Positions 10,701-23,443 of a stretch of DNA of 64,000 nt are shown one piece after another. Location: contig NC_082423.1 in NCBI RefSeq assembly GCF_004011695.2, positions 806,001 through 870,000 on the forward strand. Reading direction: 5' to 3'. The notes beneath the pieces are model-generated. The model ran no database searches. It saw only the letters and a list, made by a program, of their open reading frames with translations, and was not told where the DNA came from. Each line of letters opens with the position of its first letter. The first letter of the stretch is position 1. Position numbers and translations under genes: made by a program. The DNA comes from Ascochyta rabiei (Eukaryota > Ascomycota > Dothideomycetes > Pleosporales > Didymellaceae).

Positions 10701-13674
10701 ACAGTACAACAAAGACAACGCATACTTGCAAGTCATGTGCGTCCTCAGTCTCACAACGCTCAATCTCGTGCAATGTCGGAACTACAAACCGAACAATGGC
10801 CTGCAGCAGATTTACACCCTGATACCTGCGCTTTAGGCAATGAGCTTCTGGTACTGAACGTCCTAGTTAGAGTCTAGTAATGGGAAGGCGAGGATGTGGA
10901 CAGCGCCCTGCGGATTTGGCTGCGCTGGAACATGCGAAACTCCAAGTCGCGTCGTCGAGTTCCACTCCTCTCTCCACCCTAGCCTCTAAGCGCTTTGATG
11001 ATTCCAAGCTACTCCTTCTGATAAGCATACATGCTCCGCTTTACCCAAAGGCCCAGTCACAGCACGCCAGATCTAAGCACAGAGTCTCACCCGATGACGC
11101 AGCTGCCCGAGGCATCACGAACGGCGACTACATGCAGCTACCTGCATCAAGATTGAAGGATGATGTGTCTTACAATCTAGAGATCGTCACTATCAGCCGA
11201 TATTGTGTAAGCGTTCGCCTGCAGACGAACATATGCCCAATGCCCAAAGGCCGAGCCACTGGAGCCAAACCAGACAGTTTCACACCCCTCTCCATCAATG
11301 CTACACTTGGAAAAGAAACATACCCTGTACGATTGAAACATGCACACTCAAGTCTCAGCATCTATGCAGAACGCCAAAGTCATCGCACACTTTTGGTGAG
11401 AGAAATACTGTTGCTGCACGGACAGATCCGTCTGATCTGTCAAACGGAACAACCAACTTCATCCTCGGACGCCATCTCCCACCTACACTACTTACTCCAG
11501 ATACCGTTCTAACATGCTGACTGAACGAGGCACCCAGTAGCTGCAAGCACCATCTGTCAACGGAATGAAGCAGCTCGGTATGTTCAAACCCAAAGCTACA
11601 CAAGGCAGGCTGACTCGAAAGACTTCCCCACTAGAAGAAATGGAAAGCGTAATACGGCGAAGCCTCACTCATGCCAGTTTCGCTTCTCGTTTAGCAAGTA
11701 GACACCCTACCAAACAACAACAATTCCTACCGTTTTCAACATCGTCTGTCCAGCGTCGATACTACGTAACGTGGCCAACAAACAAGCAAGCGCCAGCAGA
11801 TTGTTGTTGCTCATATTCCAACAACTTGGCTCAAATGCATCTGTACATCTGTGTTTGTACCTGCATCCGAACATCGCCACCTCTGTCATTCAAGTAAGAC
11901 GTGGCCTAGCTAACAAAGAATGAACACTTTCCATAGTTATGAAGCAAACGAGCATCTTCCATGCCGATTTAGGGAGCCTCATAACCGGAAGACATACCCC
12001 TCCCTCTCTCGGCTCTTCAGATGCATGCGCCTTCTCTGAGATGGGGCAATACGTATGTACGCACGATGTGATCGACATACCGAAGAAGAAAACTTGTGAG
12101 GCGACCAGTACTGGTAACATCATCACATCCGAATTCTCCGAGATTGCGCGGCCAATCGGCCCTTCATGATTCTTTAATCACCTGTTCGAGCGAGAACGCC
12201 GTACATTTCCAGATCAAGTCCAGTTGACTCAAGTATTCGGCACTCATATTATCCGGTTACAAAGCACGCTCCTATGAGCACGGTCTGACAGAGCCCCCTC
12301 ACTCAGGCACGAGCGTTTTGTGGAATGAGGCGAGTGCTCAAATGCATCATGAGGAAGCTTACTGCACAGCGAACGAACTTCTGCTCCGGGATGATAGCGC
12401 GTACGAGGACATACGACAGGCTCTGTACGTTTGCATCCCTCCCTCCAAACCTCCGACACAATCAACACAGCATCTCGACAGCCTCTGTGTTGCGTGTTCC
12501 TCATTCAAAGGATTGCCTTATCCCAGTGTCATAGCCCCTCAACATGGACCTGACTCTACGACACTCCTCCTGACCGTACGTCTCTCGTCTTTTGAAGTAG
12601 CCAGATGTCAGGCCACCACTCTTCTCAATGTGCCAAAGGTATCTGAATCAGTCAGTAAAGCACCCAAATTCTCACGAAGCATATCTCATTACCATGTCCA
12701 AAGCAAACAGCTGCACGTTGGTCCACTATCCCCTTCGCATCTCAAATCCGCATGCTCCAACGCCGCCTCACCCAAGCGCATTCACCACCCCCGATCGCTC
12801 AAACAAATCGCCAGGTACGCCGTGGCATAAGCAATAAGCAGAGTAGCCGTCGGGGTAGCAAGAAGGAAAGCGAGAAAAGACAACATGCTGCTGGACCTCA
12901 CAAGTCCCTAACAAAAAGTTGAACGGTCCCCAGGAACTTCAAAGTTCGATCAAGCTTTATGTCAGTGTGGTGAGCTTATGCTGGCCGCATGGGGAAGCAT
13001 GTCACACGACCATTTCGCGTGCGCAACAGTACGTAAGCGAGCCACATGTTTAACGCAGGGTGATCTGTTTGCGGATCATTAGACGCGGGAGCCTCTGGCT
13101 TTGGGAGGGAGATGGTGTCGTGTGCTCGATTACTGCGTTGGGCTGGGTCTGCTTGGTGGTGCTGTGGTGATGCGTGCTGGAATGTCGTACAAACGTTGCG
13201 CTGCTGATAATGGACATGAGACGTCTGCTCGCATTGTGAAGATTAGTGTGGTCTTAGTTGAGGTCATTCACTGTGGGGAACAGCGTGTCGTGTGCGACAC
13301 CGCCATGCGGAGCCTTGGTGTTGTTGTACACGAACATGGTCACGTGCACTGAAGACAGATGTAAGGGACATACTTATCCCGCAGGTTTCAGTGAACGCCA
13401 AACGTAAGCGGTTCGTCTACGATATGATTCATGATCGGTAGGCACAATGAAAAGTGTGGTGTGATGTAGTGAATTGAGGAAGGTGATACTCTAATAGATC
13501 TACCTCAAACCATACCCATATGATCTCCTTCTGCCATCAGACTCCAAAATCGACGTGGACGTGCCGTACATGCGCAACTAGATCGAAAGTGCCCAGCGCA
13601 GCTCATACGTCAACGAATTTTCAACTAAAATGATTGGTCGCAATGTGATAGTCGAATCCAAATGTCATAACCAG
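7798..13674. other. Long gene-poor spacer (about 5.9 kb)
   Basis: The part next to 7797 should hold the promoter of the RING gene. The rest has many short overlapping frames but nothing I can support as a gene. The longest plus frames (10880-11512 and 12318-12830) lack family motifs. Base composition is ordinary and not AT-rich, so it does not look like RIP-degraded transposon DNA. I looked for tRNA A and B boxes and found only a B-box-like GGTTCAAACCC on the minus strand near 9392-9402, whose T stem does not pair. Confidence 0.45.
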
Positions 13675-15264
13675 CTACTGCACATCGCTGTACATTCTCC
13701 TCATCGGAGGCGGCAATGCGCCGTTCTGTGGCGGCCCTCTCGATTGCGGTCTTGAATTTGATCCATTCGACGCTGGTGGTGCAGGGCGCATGGGAAGTGA
13801 CATTTGACCAGCCTGACTTGATTGGCTGTTCGATTGACTGTGGTGACTGATGCTACTGGATGTTCGTTGTGGGTATGCTGGACGTGGAGGCGCGGGCGCG
13901 TGGTCTGGTTGCCTGACATCAGCAGAGCCTCTCCTCGACGAAGCCTCCTGCTGTCTGATATCAGCAGATCCCCTCCTTGGAACAGGCTCCTGGTTCTGCA
14001 GCTTCTCGCGAATATTGCTCGAGGGTACGGAGGGAGCGAGATGTGATTTGCGCTTGTTGTGCTCGAGCATGCTGGTCGCCCATGCCTCAAGGTCTACTGG
14101 TGTACGTTTTGCGGCCTGAAGGAAGGCATCGTGGTCCTGGAACGGGTCAGTATAACAGCAATAAAGAGTGAATGAATTACGCACATAAAGTTCCTTGGGC
14201 GTTGGCCGTTCCTTGGGATCCTTCAACAAGCACTTGGCGACCATGTCTTCGAGAATGGAGGGGAAAGCGTCGCTCTTGGGTAGCTTTGGTGCCGGCTCCA
14301 GTACGATTTGCTGTAGGAGATCGAGGATACCCTGTGGACCACCGGCCTCATCATCATCTGCACTTCCGGAGAAGGGGAATTTGCCAATGGCAAGCTCCAT
14401 GATTGAGAGGCCAACACTCCATACGTCCGACTTTACGGTGTAGGGTGAACCCTGAATTCGCTCAGGTGCCATGTATGTGCCTGTTCCTACAAAAGTTTCG
14501 GCGATAGATCCGTCAAGCTCGCTCGAGACACCGAAATCGCAGAGCTTGATCTGTCCCTTCGAATTTACTAGAATGTTCGATGGCTTCAAGTCGCGATGCA
14601 TGATGCGGTGAGCGCTGTAGAGGTAGCTGAGTCCACCTAGTACGGCTTCTGCGATCTTTCCAAGGACATCGACACGGACGGGGCCGAACTGGCGTGATAC
14701 CCAGTCCAAAGCTCTGTCACAGAGTGTCAGCTCCTATCCATCCGGAGGCTGCGTGGCAGCTGTTGCTTACCCCACATCCATGTACTCCATGCACATGATG
14801 ACGTCCCCAGAGTCGTTCTGGAAGGCGCCGTAAAAATCGACAATGTAGTCCGAGTTGCAGTCGTGCATGATGCGCAACTCCCGCACGATGCGTTTCCGGA
14901 CTTCATTCTTTGCTTCGACGTGTATGACCTGCGGCTGTCAGCGCCTCTCCTTGTTGATTGTTTGCCACACTCGACCAGCCCAACGCACCTTCCTCGCCAT
15001 GATGACCTTGGTAGCTGCGTGCTGAACCTTGCTGACTGTGCCTCCGTTTCCTGAACCTAGTTCTCGCAGAACAATCAAGTCCTCCGCTTTCAGGTCCAAT
15101 TGGAACTCAACGCCGATCTCGAGTGTCTCTTCTTTGGCGTTGCCAAGGCCGCCTGGAGCCTGTGCGTCGCTCTCTGAAGGTGTTGGCTTTGGTGGGGGAG
15201 CGCTCAGTGCGAGTCCCTTCTTGTTCTTCCTCTTCATCGTCTTGGGAGCGAAGGGGTCGGCCAT
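13675..15264 (-). CDS. STE7: MAP kinase kinase of the Ste7 / mating-filamentation-pathogenicity cascade
   Basis: Exons on the minus strand: 15264-14989, 14928-14771, 14713-14185 and 14136-13675, giving 474 residues; the three GT-AG introns are 60, 57 and 48 nt. The N-terminus MADPFAPKTMKRKNKKGLAL and the block TLEIGVEFQLDLKAEDL are characteristic of filamentous fungal Ste7 orthologues. Kinase motifs in order: glycine loop GSGNGGTVSK, MARKVIH with the ATP-binding lysine, catalytic HRDLKPSN, CDFGVSSELDGSIAETFVGT (DFG plus S/T activation loop), MAPER, and DVWSVGL. The C-terminal tail is proline- and serine-rich with a repeat RRGSADIRQ/RRGSADVRQ. In this family the protein phosphorylates the Fus3/Kss1-type MAPK (Pmk1/Fmk1 in plant pathogens), which is needed for mating, appressoria and invasive growth. 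It is divergent from SPT6. Confidence 0.95.
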
Positions 15265-16229
15265 GGCGGGCTATGTGCAGCGTCGTCTACGCTGCGAAGA
15301 AGAGGATAGGGAGGTCGAGTGTCGGCGGTAGTGTGCGGTTTCAGGCACGAGTGAGCGTGGCAGGAGGTTTCGAGTTGCCGCCCAAGGATGGGTCAACTGA
15401 TGGGTCGCCAATCACGGCAGTGTCCTAATGGAGGACAGCGTCTATTGGTTTACCGGCTGGGGCGTGCTGGGGCGAGGGCGCAGAGCCTGATTGGGGAGCG
15501 ACTGAAGTGTGATATAGGGAGCGTGTGTCTGGTCGAGGGCTGTGTGGAGGGCTCAGGAGAATGTGAGGTCGTGTTAGTTATCGAATAGCGGGGCCGAGTG
15601 TTTGCATGCGGCGCCGAAAACGACCCTGCAAGGTTGCGGGTAGGCGGCGCGACACGACAACGATTAGCTTGCTGCCGGACTCGAAGCAACCTAAAGCGAA
15701 CGCCAATGCAAGAAGGGCGTCGAGCAACAGAGGTGTCGCTGACATATAGGCACGCTCGACTGCGTGTTTCAGTTCAGGCCCCATGCTTCACCTCTTTTTC
15801 TAGCGCTCCATGCAGGCCTCAAGTACTCAAAGCCAGTAGATGCAGACATGCGGAGCTGTGGCTGTTGCAGATGGCGCGAAATGCAAACGAGAACGAGCGC
15901 AACATGTATAGACCACGTATCGCGTACATGACGCGTATCTATCGTATACCTACAATGTCGCTGCTAGAAAGCCCTGGAGGTTCCGCGGAGCCCTAGTCCA
16001 CAAACGCATCACGTGACACGGGGATACGTAGTTGCGGTTGCCGGGCAGCTTTGAAGACGCGCTGGACACCCTTTCTGCCTTGTCCACGCCCTTTACCTCG
16101 ACCCTCTTTGTTGCCTCGCTCGCCGAATCGCCGCGTCTCGTTGCTCGCGCCGGCTTCTCCGACCCACCAAACCTGCCTTTTCGACGTCCATAGACGCTTA
16201 CGCGCATCTCCTTTACATCACCGTACATA
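15265..16229. promoter_or_regulatory. Divergent promoter region between STE7 and SPT6
   Basis: The two start codons point away from each other across 965 bp, so both promoters and 5' UTRs should lie here. The stretch before SPT6 contains pyrimidine-rich runs (for example 16075-16115). No classical TATA box is evident close to either start, and no other gene is visible. Confidence 0.5.
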
Positions 16230-19200
16230 ATGTCTACAAGGGATCTTTTCGACAACATCGCCGATGTGGGCGGCAGCGACGAAGAGGAAGATGAGGACTT
16301 CGATGAAGAATCTGGCGCGCCACAGCCCAAGAAGTCAAACGGTGCCAATGGCTTGGACGATTCCAGCGAGGAGGAGGACGAAGACGACGACGAACTACTG
16401 GCACAGGCAAGCTTTGGCGCACACCAAACTCTAGAGATGGCTGCTGACTGATACATAGGAAGGTGCTGGCTTCATCGCTGACGAAGAGGAAGAGGACGAA
16501 GTAGACGCGCGGAAAGAACGACGGCGCAGGAAGAAGCGCAAGAACCGTGAGGCCGAAGAAGATCTTGACGAAGACGATCTCGACCTGATCGGTATCGAGC
16601 GGCCCGAGCGGGAAGACGAATCACAGGTACGGACGAACGTATAATCTGCTGCGAGGACCCAGCAACTCTCGTTGCCTACTGACAATACGAAGCCCAAGTA
16701 CAAACGCCTCAAGCGCGGTCATAAGGAGAAGCGCAAGTCGCGCGGCATCGACGACATCTTCTCTGACGAAGAAGCGGCTGACGAGAACGACGAGCCCCGA
16801 AGACTTGGTGGAGAGTTCGACGACTTCATCGAGGAGGACCAGTTCGAGGATGAGATTGAAGACGACCGCGATGTCACACAACCAGGAATCAACCTCATCA
16901 CACAAGGGCTTCAAGCTGCTGGTCTCGACGAGGGCGCCGAAGAAGACTACAGGGCGGCGTTTGGCGATGGCACCGATTACGATTGGGCTCTTGAGATGCA
17001 AGAGGCCGAAGAGGAAGAGCAAGCAGGCGAAGGTCGTGAGCTGCAGCTCAAGGACGTTTTCGAGCCATCGCAATTACAAGAGCGCATGTTGACAGACGAG
17101 GACAACACCATACGCGAAACAGACGTTCCCGAGCGTCTACAGCTAGCCCGTAAGCCGTTTAAAGAGCTCGAACTGACCCCTGAGGATATGCAGATACGGC
17201 TGGAGGAGGAAGCATTGTGGATTTCCAAACTGCTCTGGCCAAAGAAGGGTCTCCCGAATTATTTCCAGCAACCTTTCCAGAGCGCCGTGCGCAAGGTACT
17301 CGAGTTCATCAACATCGAAGACTATGAGGTGCCCTTCATCTTCAACCACCGAAAAGATTATCTCATTCATGCACCCGGCGATAACGATGACCAAGACGAC
17401 TTCGGCGCCCCACCCCCAGATGCTCGACCAGAACGCCTTCTCAATCAGAGCGATTTATGGGAGGTGTTCGATCTCGATCTGAAGTTTAGAGCCTTTGCCG
17501 AGAAGCGAGACTCGCTGCGTCAGAATTACGAAAACGTCAAGGCTGTTCAGCCAGAAATTATCGATAGCGAAATCGAAGATCTGATGGACAAGGCTGTCAC
17601 TATCGAGGAAATCCAGGAGCTGCAAGATTACCTGCATTACCAGTACTCGCAAGAGATCAATGAAGTACGACAAGAGACCAACGGCACACAAAAGCGCGCT
17701 AACAACGCCCGCAACTTCTTCGACAAGCTTCGAGGAGGCAAAGCGCAGTTGCTCGTTAAAGCCATTGGTATCACTGCAGAGGATTTCGCCAAGAAGGCCG
17801 AAGGATCAAGCAGAGGCCCTCAGGTTATTGAAGATCCGCCGTTAAAGGTTGAAGAGCTTGCTGACCAGATGGCCGACGCCCCTGAAACTGGTATTTCGCT
17901 ACTCAGATCAGCTAAGCTGTTGTTTATTCAGGATCTGCAACAAAGTTCACGTCTCCGCAGGTTCCTGCGGGGCAGCTTCTATCAAAATGCTCTCATCGAC
18001 TGCATCCGAACGGACAAGGGCATGCGAAAGATCACAGAAGACCATCCCTATTACGAGTTCAAGTATCTGCGCGGACAGACGTTCCTCGACCTCAACGGCA
18101 GACCCGACTTGTTTCTTAAGATGCTGAAAGCTGAGCAAGAAGGCCTTGTTCACGTCAGAATCTCCATGGGCAACTACGAGAGCTTCAAATTCAGACTTCA
18201 CGACAAGATCGTCTCGGACAATGTTAGCGAAGTTTCTGAAACTTGGAACAACCTTCGAAAGGATTTACTCGACATTGCTTTGGAGAAGCTGCAGGGCATC
18301 ATCTCCAATGGTGTCAAGGAGACGTTGCGAGCCCGTTGTGAGGATGAGCTTGCTAGCCGAGCCAGGGAGAACTACTACAACAAGCTTGATCAAGCCCCGT
18401 TCAAGCTCAAGAACGCTGTTCTTGGATCAATCCCCAACGTGTTGTGTCTTTCGAACGGCAAAGGTCAACGCGGCGATGCTATTCTTTGGGCATACATTGA
18501 GAACGACGGTCGAGTCATGGAGCATGGCAAGCTTGTCGACATGAAGCTTGGTAACCAAGAACGCGGTATTCCTGACGGTCAAGATATCGTCAAACTTGTC
18601 GATGCTATCCAGCGTCGCCGCCCAGACGTAGTCGGTATCAGCGGTTGGTCTGTCGAGACTCGGAGACTGTACAAAGACGTCCAGGATATTGTCGCACAAC
18701 ACAACTTGACTGGGCCAAGCTATGAAGATGAAAGCACGGGTCATGACAGGAACGATCCTCTCGAAGTGGTCCTGGTCAACGACGAAGTTGCCCGACTCTA
18801 TTACAACAGCGGCCGCGCCGCCGCCGAGTTCCCCAAATTCCCTCCTCTCACCAGGTACTGCGTTGCCCTCGGAAGATATCTACAGAACCCGCTCGCCGAG
18901 TACGCGTCGCTTGGCAAGGATATCGTGTCACTACCATTCGTCAAGGACCAAACACTCATACCTCAAGACAAGCTTATGGACCGTCTCGAAACTGCTATGG
19001 TAGACATGGTGAACCTCGTTGGCATTGACCTTCCAGAAACTTACGACGACAAGTACATGTCGAAGCTGCTACCGTACGTCTGCGGTCTGGGCCCTCGCAA
19101 GGCAGACAGAATGGTCAAGGCAATTCAAGCGAATGGCGACGAGGTTCTCTCGCGTTTCGATTTGCTCGGCATATCAGAGGACAACTCTCGCGATCTTAAG

Positions 19201-20662
19201 GCGGCCATGGGTCCCAAGGTCTTCCAGAACTGTGCTAGTTTCTTATACATTCCATACGATCCCACAGAGGAAGCGTCCGACTACCTGGACTACACCCGTG
19301 TTCATCCCGAGGACTACGATCTCGCGCGCAAGATGGTCGCCGACGCTCTTAACATGGACGAAGAAGACGTCAAGGCCGAGGTTGATGATGGTGGTGCCAG
19401 TGCCGTGATCAGGAAGATGGTGAGGGATGATACCACAGATCTGGTCAATGATTTGGCGCTTGAGGACTACGCTGCCGAGATCGAGAAGAACTTCGGTCAA
19501 CGGAAGCGCGCTACTCTCGAAACCATTCGCGCCGAATTGGAGAACCCTTACGAGGAGATCAGGCAAATCTTTGCTTTGATGACTGGTGAGGAAATCTTCA
19601 CTATGCTCACGGGTGAGACCAAGGAGACTTTGTACGAAGGCATGGTCGTTCCTGTTCAGATCAAGCGTACCTTCCCAGATCACATCGAGGTCAGGCTCGA
19701 GAATGGCATCGAAGGCGGTGTTTCCGAATCCGAGTTCCCGGAGGGTGTTGGGAGTGGTGGCCAGGAGCCTCGACACGTCTACCAAACACACCAAACAGTC
19801 CGGGCTCGCATCGTATACTTGAACCGAAAGGCGCTGACCGCACAGCTTTCTCTGCGAGATGATCTCATTCGACAACCGGTACCGCGCAACATCGAGCGTA
19901 TACCTGGCGAATGGGACGATGCACAAGAGCGTGCAGACAAGAAAGCCGCCGAGAAAGAGAAAGAAGTCGCGTCCGGTCGACCGAACCGTGTGATTAACCA
20001 CCCTCTGTTCTTTGGCATGAACGCAGCATCAGCAGAGGAGTACCTCGGTAGCAAGGAGCCCGGCGAGCTGGTTATCCGTCCATCATCCAAGGGTTTCGAT
20101 CACCTTGTCGTCACATGGAAGGTCTCCAATAGCGCCTACCAGCACCTTGACGTACTCGAGTTGGGCAAGGAGAACGAGTACTCGATCGGCAAGCAGCTAA
20201 GGGTTGGCAAAGCAACATACACCGATCTCGACGAGCTGATTGTCAACCACGTCGAGGCGATGGCGCGTAAGGTCGCCGAGCTTACACGAGATGAGCGTTT
20301 CCAGCAAGGCACAAGGGAAGACACTGGTATGCCACCCCAAGCCCAAGCATCACCCTATCATGATGTACACATCATGCTGACACAACCTAGAACTCTGGCT
20401 TGAAAACTACTGCAAAGCCAACCCCAATCGCTCCATGTACGCCTTCTGTAGCATGCCCAAACACCCCGGCTATTTCTGGATCTGCTTCCAAATGGGCTAC
20501 AACAAACCGAAGGGCGCCTGGGGTATCAAAGTCGTGCCCAATGCGTTTGAGTTGCACAAGAACGCTTACCCGGATATGGTTGCCCTTAAGAACGGGTTCA
20601 AGCTGCTGATACAGAGTGGTGCAGCAGCGAGGCCGCAGGGCGGTGCTGTGCCTCGACGATGA
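16230..20662 (+). CDS. SPT6: Transcription elongation factor and histone chaperone Spt6
   Basis: Exons 16230-16406, 16459-16626, 16693-20326 and 20391-20662 give 1416 residues, close to yeast Spt6 (1451). The N-terminus is strongly acidic (GGSDEEEDEDFDEESGAP), followed by KYKRLKRGHKEKRKSRG. The body carries the helix-turn-helix and YqgF-like core (SIPNVLCLSNGKGQRGDAIL, RPDVVGISG), helix-hairpin-helix motifs (LPYVCGLGPRKADRMVKAI), an S1 domain (LYEGMVVPVQIKRTFPDHIE) and tandem SH2 domains (INHPLFFGMNAASAEEYLG, ELVIRPSSKG; the second SH2 spans the last intron). Spt6 travels with RNA polymerase II, binds the phosphorylated Rpb1 linker through its SH2 pair and reassembles nucleosomes. Intron 1 (16407-16458) starts with GC rather than GT: CAG is followed by GCAAGC, and no GT occurs nearby. 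The C-terminus lacks a long tail after the SH2 pair. Confidence 0.96.
16407..16458 (+). other. GC-AG intron in SPT6
   Basis: The donor is CAG|GCAAGC and the acceptor is ACATAG|GAAGG, with a CTGAC branch site at 16446-16450. The joined exons keep phase 0 across a conserved acidic region, and reading straight through meets a TGA. No GT is available in the stretch where the donor must lie, so the noncanonical GC donor is the only simple solution. Confidence 0.85.
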
Positions 20663-22348
20663 GGTATGCGCGAAAGCTAAGCGTTGAGATGGAAGTGCAT
20701 TTGTAATCATATATCCACTATAGTTTGTTCTTGCACCATGGGTGGATTGTTCAGCGTGCCACTCGACGAGAGAGCAGTCTAGAAAGATACTCATTGATGA
20801 TCATTGGGATCCGGCGTACTTGAGTTGGTTTGCTCAATAGTCTTGAGCTGAAAAGTCGGCATAGTATAGCCTGGAGATAGTCAACACCGGAACTTTATAC
20901 GCATCGCTTGTAACTGCTGCTGACTACGGTGCTTCCAAATGCATTGGTGCGAGTCGTCACGTCCCCTACAATTCTGCCTGGACGGGTACGTTGTGGGAGT
21001 TTGAGTTTGCATACAAAGCACGGGCACTTGCACCTACCCTTGACCTCCACACTCAATGCTCTGCCTCAACGCCTTGCCTCTGATACCTTCGCAAGATATT
21101 CATTACCATCGATCCTTTCATCAACGGCCCCTTGCCTCCAAGTCAGTGCCAGAAAATCCCTAGGCATATGTCCATGTTGCGACTAAACCACTGAGAAATC
21201 GCTTGATATTCCTCTGGAAGCATTTGGATACCTCCAGACATTCCAGCGAAGATGCACAGGCCCAAGTAACGCAAGAAATGGAAGAGAAAGGAAAAATTGT
21301 CTGTGCTTATTGGTGTCACCCCTAGAGTAGTTAGCATGTACGTAGAACGACTGCGTCAAAGCACTGACATTGAAGTTTACATATTAACAGCTTAGCGCTT
21401 CACGAACTGTACCATACCAAGAGCAATAACTTCAATTCAACAGCGTTCGCGAACATTGAGGCCAATGCAATTACTCAGACCATTAGTCATATATTGAGCT
21501 GTTCGAGTCCCTGGATCGTACCAGCACTGATATTAGAAAAGCTATACTAGTAGACCTTAGCACCTCGTACAGCCAAAATATGTCTCCAACAAAGAGATGG
21601 GGTCGTGGATACATGTAGAGGATAAACGCTTGTCCGTTTTGGATAGTACAGAGAGCGGCGCGTCACCCCAAGTTGCCGAGAGACCGGCTCAGAAGACCAA
21701 TACCCCGCCCGCTCTTACAGATCCTCATTCCTTGGACCCGTTCTGTGGGGTTGAAATCGGATCTTGACCGATCAGGGTGTTCAGTGTTTGGTAGTTTACA
21801 CAAACCCACTTTGCCAGAATGGCCTCAAACAAGGGTAACGAGGAGAGTCGAAATCTAATGATGGATGGATGACAGGCTTATATCGCACCATCTCCCTTCC
21901 CGGTGGTCGATGCGTAAGTTCTTGCACCTTGCACAGCCAGTACTTCTCCTTCAACACAGCATACAGAGATCAACGCCACTTTTGATACAACTCTCTATAT
22001 CGACTGTTCAATCTTTATGTTGTGAAGTTGATTTTCCTTAGCCTTTCGTACACTGGAACGCAAAGCCTCTATTGAATGGAGTCATATAACATTACCTGAC
22101 TTAGATGTGCTGACGTCTCAATATCTAAGCGGTCAAGATTGCATGCCATGTATTTCTTGGCTTACCTAGCATTACATGATGTTTAACGTAACTAGCACAT
22201 AGAATGAAGCTGTACAACGGACACATGGTATTCGAACACAGAAGTAACGCAGAAGCGAAAATATTTATACAGGCCCTCTTCTTCATAATAATAATCATCC
22301 TAATTGAACAACACTATTACAGTACTTCAACTTGCCAAATCTCTCACT
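20663..22348. other. Spacer between SPT6 and the secreted protein gene
   Basis: About 1.7 kb with no frame I can support. The last 90 bp hold a TATTTATA element at 22262-22269, roughly 80 bp before the start codon of the secreted protein, which could be its promoter. Confidence 0.45.
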
Positions 22349-22910
22349 ATGCACAGTTCCTTCATCCTCGCTTCTCTAATGCCTGTGGCTATCCTCGCAG
22401 CCCCGAGCCCTCGCGACGCCATCAATGCAATGGTAGAGCATGAACCATGCTACAAGGGTGAGTGTCGATCGACGACCACAGTCTAAGCGATACTTTTGTG
22501 TTTCACGGTTTCTATTTACACCATCTGACGTTCAACGTGATAGATTCCAGCGCCGATGGTGCCGTCCAAGCCAGTGGCTCCTATGTTGCAAGCCCTATCC
22601 ACGTCAAAAGAGATGACGCCGTTGTTTCTACATGGACCTCTAATCTGAATTCTATGAGTTGTAATGTGTGGAGCTGTGGAGCAACCATGGTTCCGAAAGC
22701 GATTTGCACAAGTCAGGCAATTTCGCGAGGTGGTAGCTGGACCGAAGTGTGGACTCGCATTCAGAATTGTGGTGTTACCGCTGAGATTGTATGACTACTA
22801 TGTCAATTGATCCCTACAGCCAGATATACTAACATGACACACAGGCATGCAAATGCTATGGTTGTATTCCAGGGCTTGGCAGTGTGCTGGAGGCGGTAAA
22901 AGTCTGCTAA
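22349..22910 (+). CDS. Small secreted cysteine-rich protein (candidate effector)
   Basis: Exons 22349-22457, 22544-22788 and 22845-22910 give 139 residues. The introns are 86 and 56 nt with good GT and AG ends, and intron 2 has a CTAAC branch site. The first 18 or so residues form a signal peptide (MHSSFILASLMPVAILAAPS) with an Ala-x-Ala-type cleavage region. A Kex2-like Lys-Arg at 58-59 (HVKRDD) would release a mature peptide of 80 residues. Nine cysteines are present, eight of them after the KR site (76, 81, 91, 112, 120, 122, 125, 139), including a CKCYGC cluster and a C-terminal cysteine. Size, pre-pro layout and even cysteine number fit apoplastic effectors or antimicrobial proteins of fungi, but I recognise no family. 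It lies 480 bp from a RIP-degraded transposon, a common setting for effector genes. Confidence 0.78.
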
Positions 22911-23387
22911 ATGCATTAGGTAGATGCAAGACGTCTTGGATTTTCGGGGTCAGAGCGTTAGATAACACTGCGGACGATCATCCTACTCGATTTGTGTACT
23001 CGGGAGATGTTAACTTCCTATCTCACACGTCCTGAATATCTAGTTGGCGTAATGATATGTGGTGGGCTGAAAATCCTGTCTCGTTTGCACAGTAGATTCT
23101 CTCCTCAGCGATCATACGCCCGTTCTGAACAATATTCTAAATCTTACACAATACCCTCCAATTCGAAACCGCTCCAATTGTATGCAATCTTTCTCGAGAA
23201 ATCATGGTCTCTGAGCAACTGGTTACGAGTGTCGCAGTCATCTCTGAGTGTACATTCAGACTGTTTAGTCGCAGCAAGACTCCAACTAGCGGGAGATGTA
23301 ATTCCGTCGTCAAACTGACATGGTTTAAATGCTAAGATTTAGCGTCTGTATAGGCCTAATGAATGGCTTAGGCAGATCAGCAACTGC
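22911..23387. other. Spacer between the secreted protein gene and the DNA transposon
   Basis: 3' flank of the secreted protein gene up to the TA target-site duplication at 23388-23389. No gene is recognised, and composition is normal up to the transposon edge. Confidence 0.45.
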
Positions 23388-23389
23388 TA

Positions 23390-23443
23390 ACGTGTTTCAC
23401 CAGTAAGCGGCCAACACCAGTATCCGGCCAACCCCACCAAAAC
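23390..23443 (+). repeat. Left terminal inverted repeat (54 bp)
   Basis: Identical over its whole length to the reverse complement of 25169-25222. It contains many CpA dinucleotides that RIP has not touched. Confidence 0.95.

Noticed and set aside
10880..11512. 210-codon plus-strand frame containing SPDDAAARGITNGDYMQL, reminiscent of molybdopterin-binding motifs
   Set aside because: The surrounding sequence has no family features, codon use is gene-unlike, and a single short motif match can be chance.
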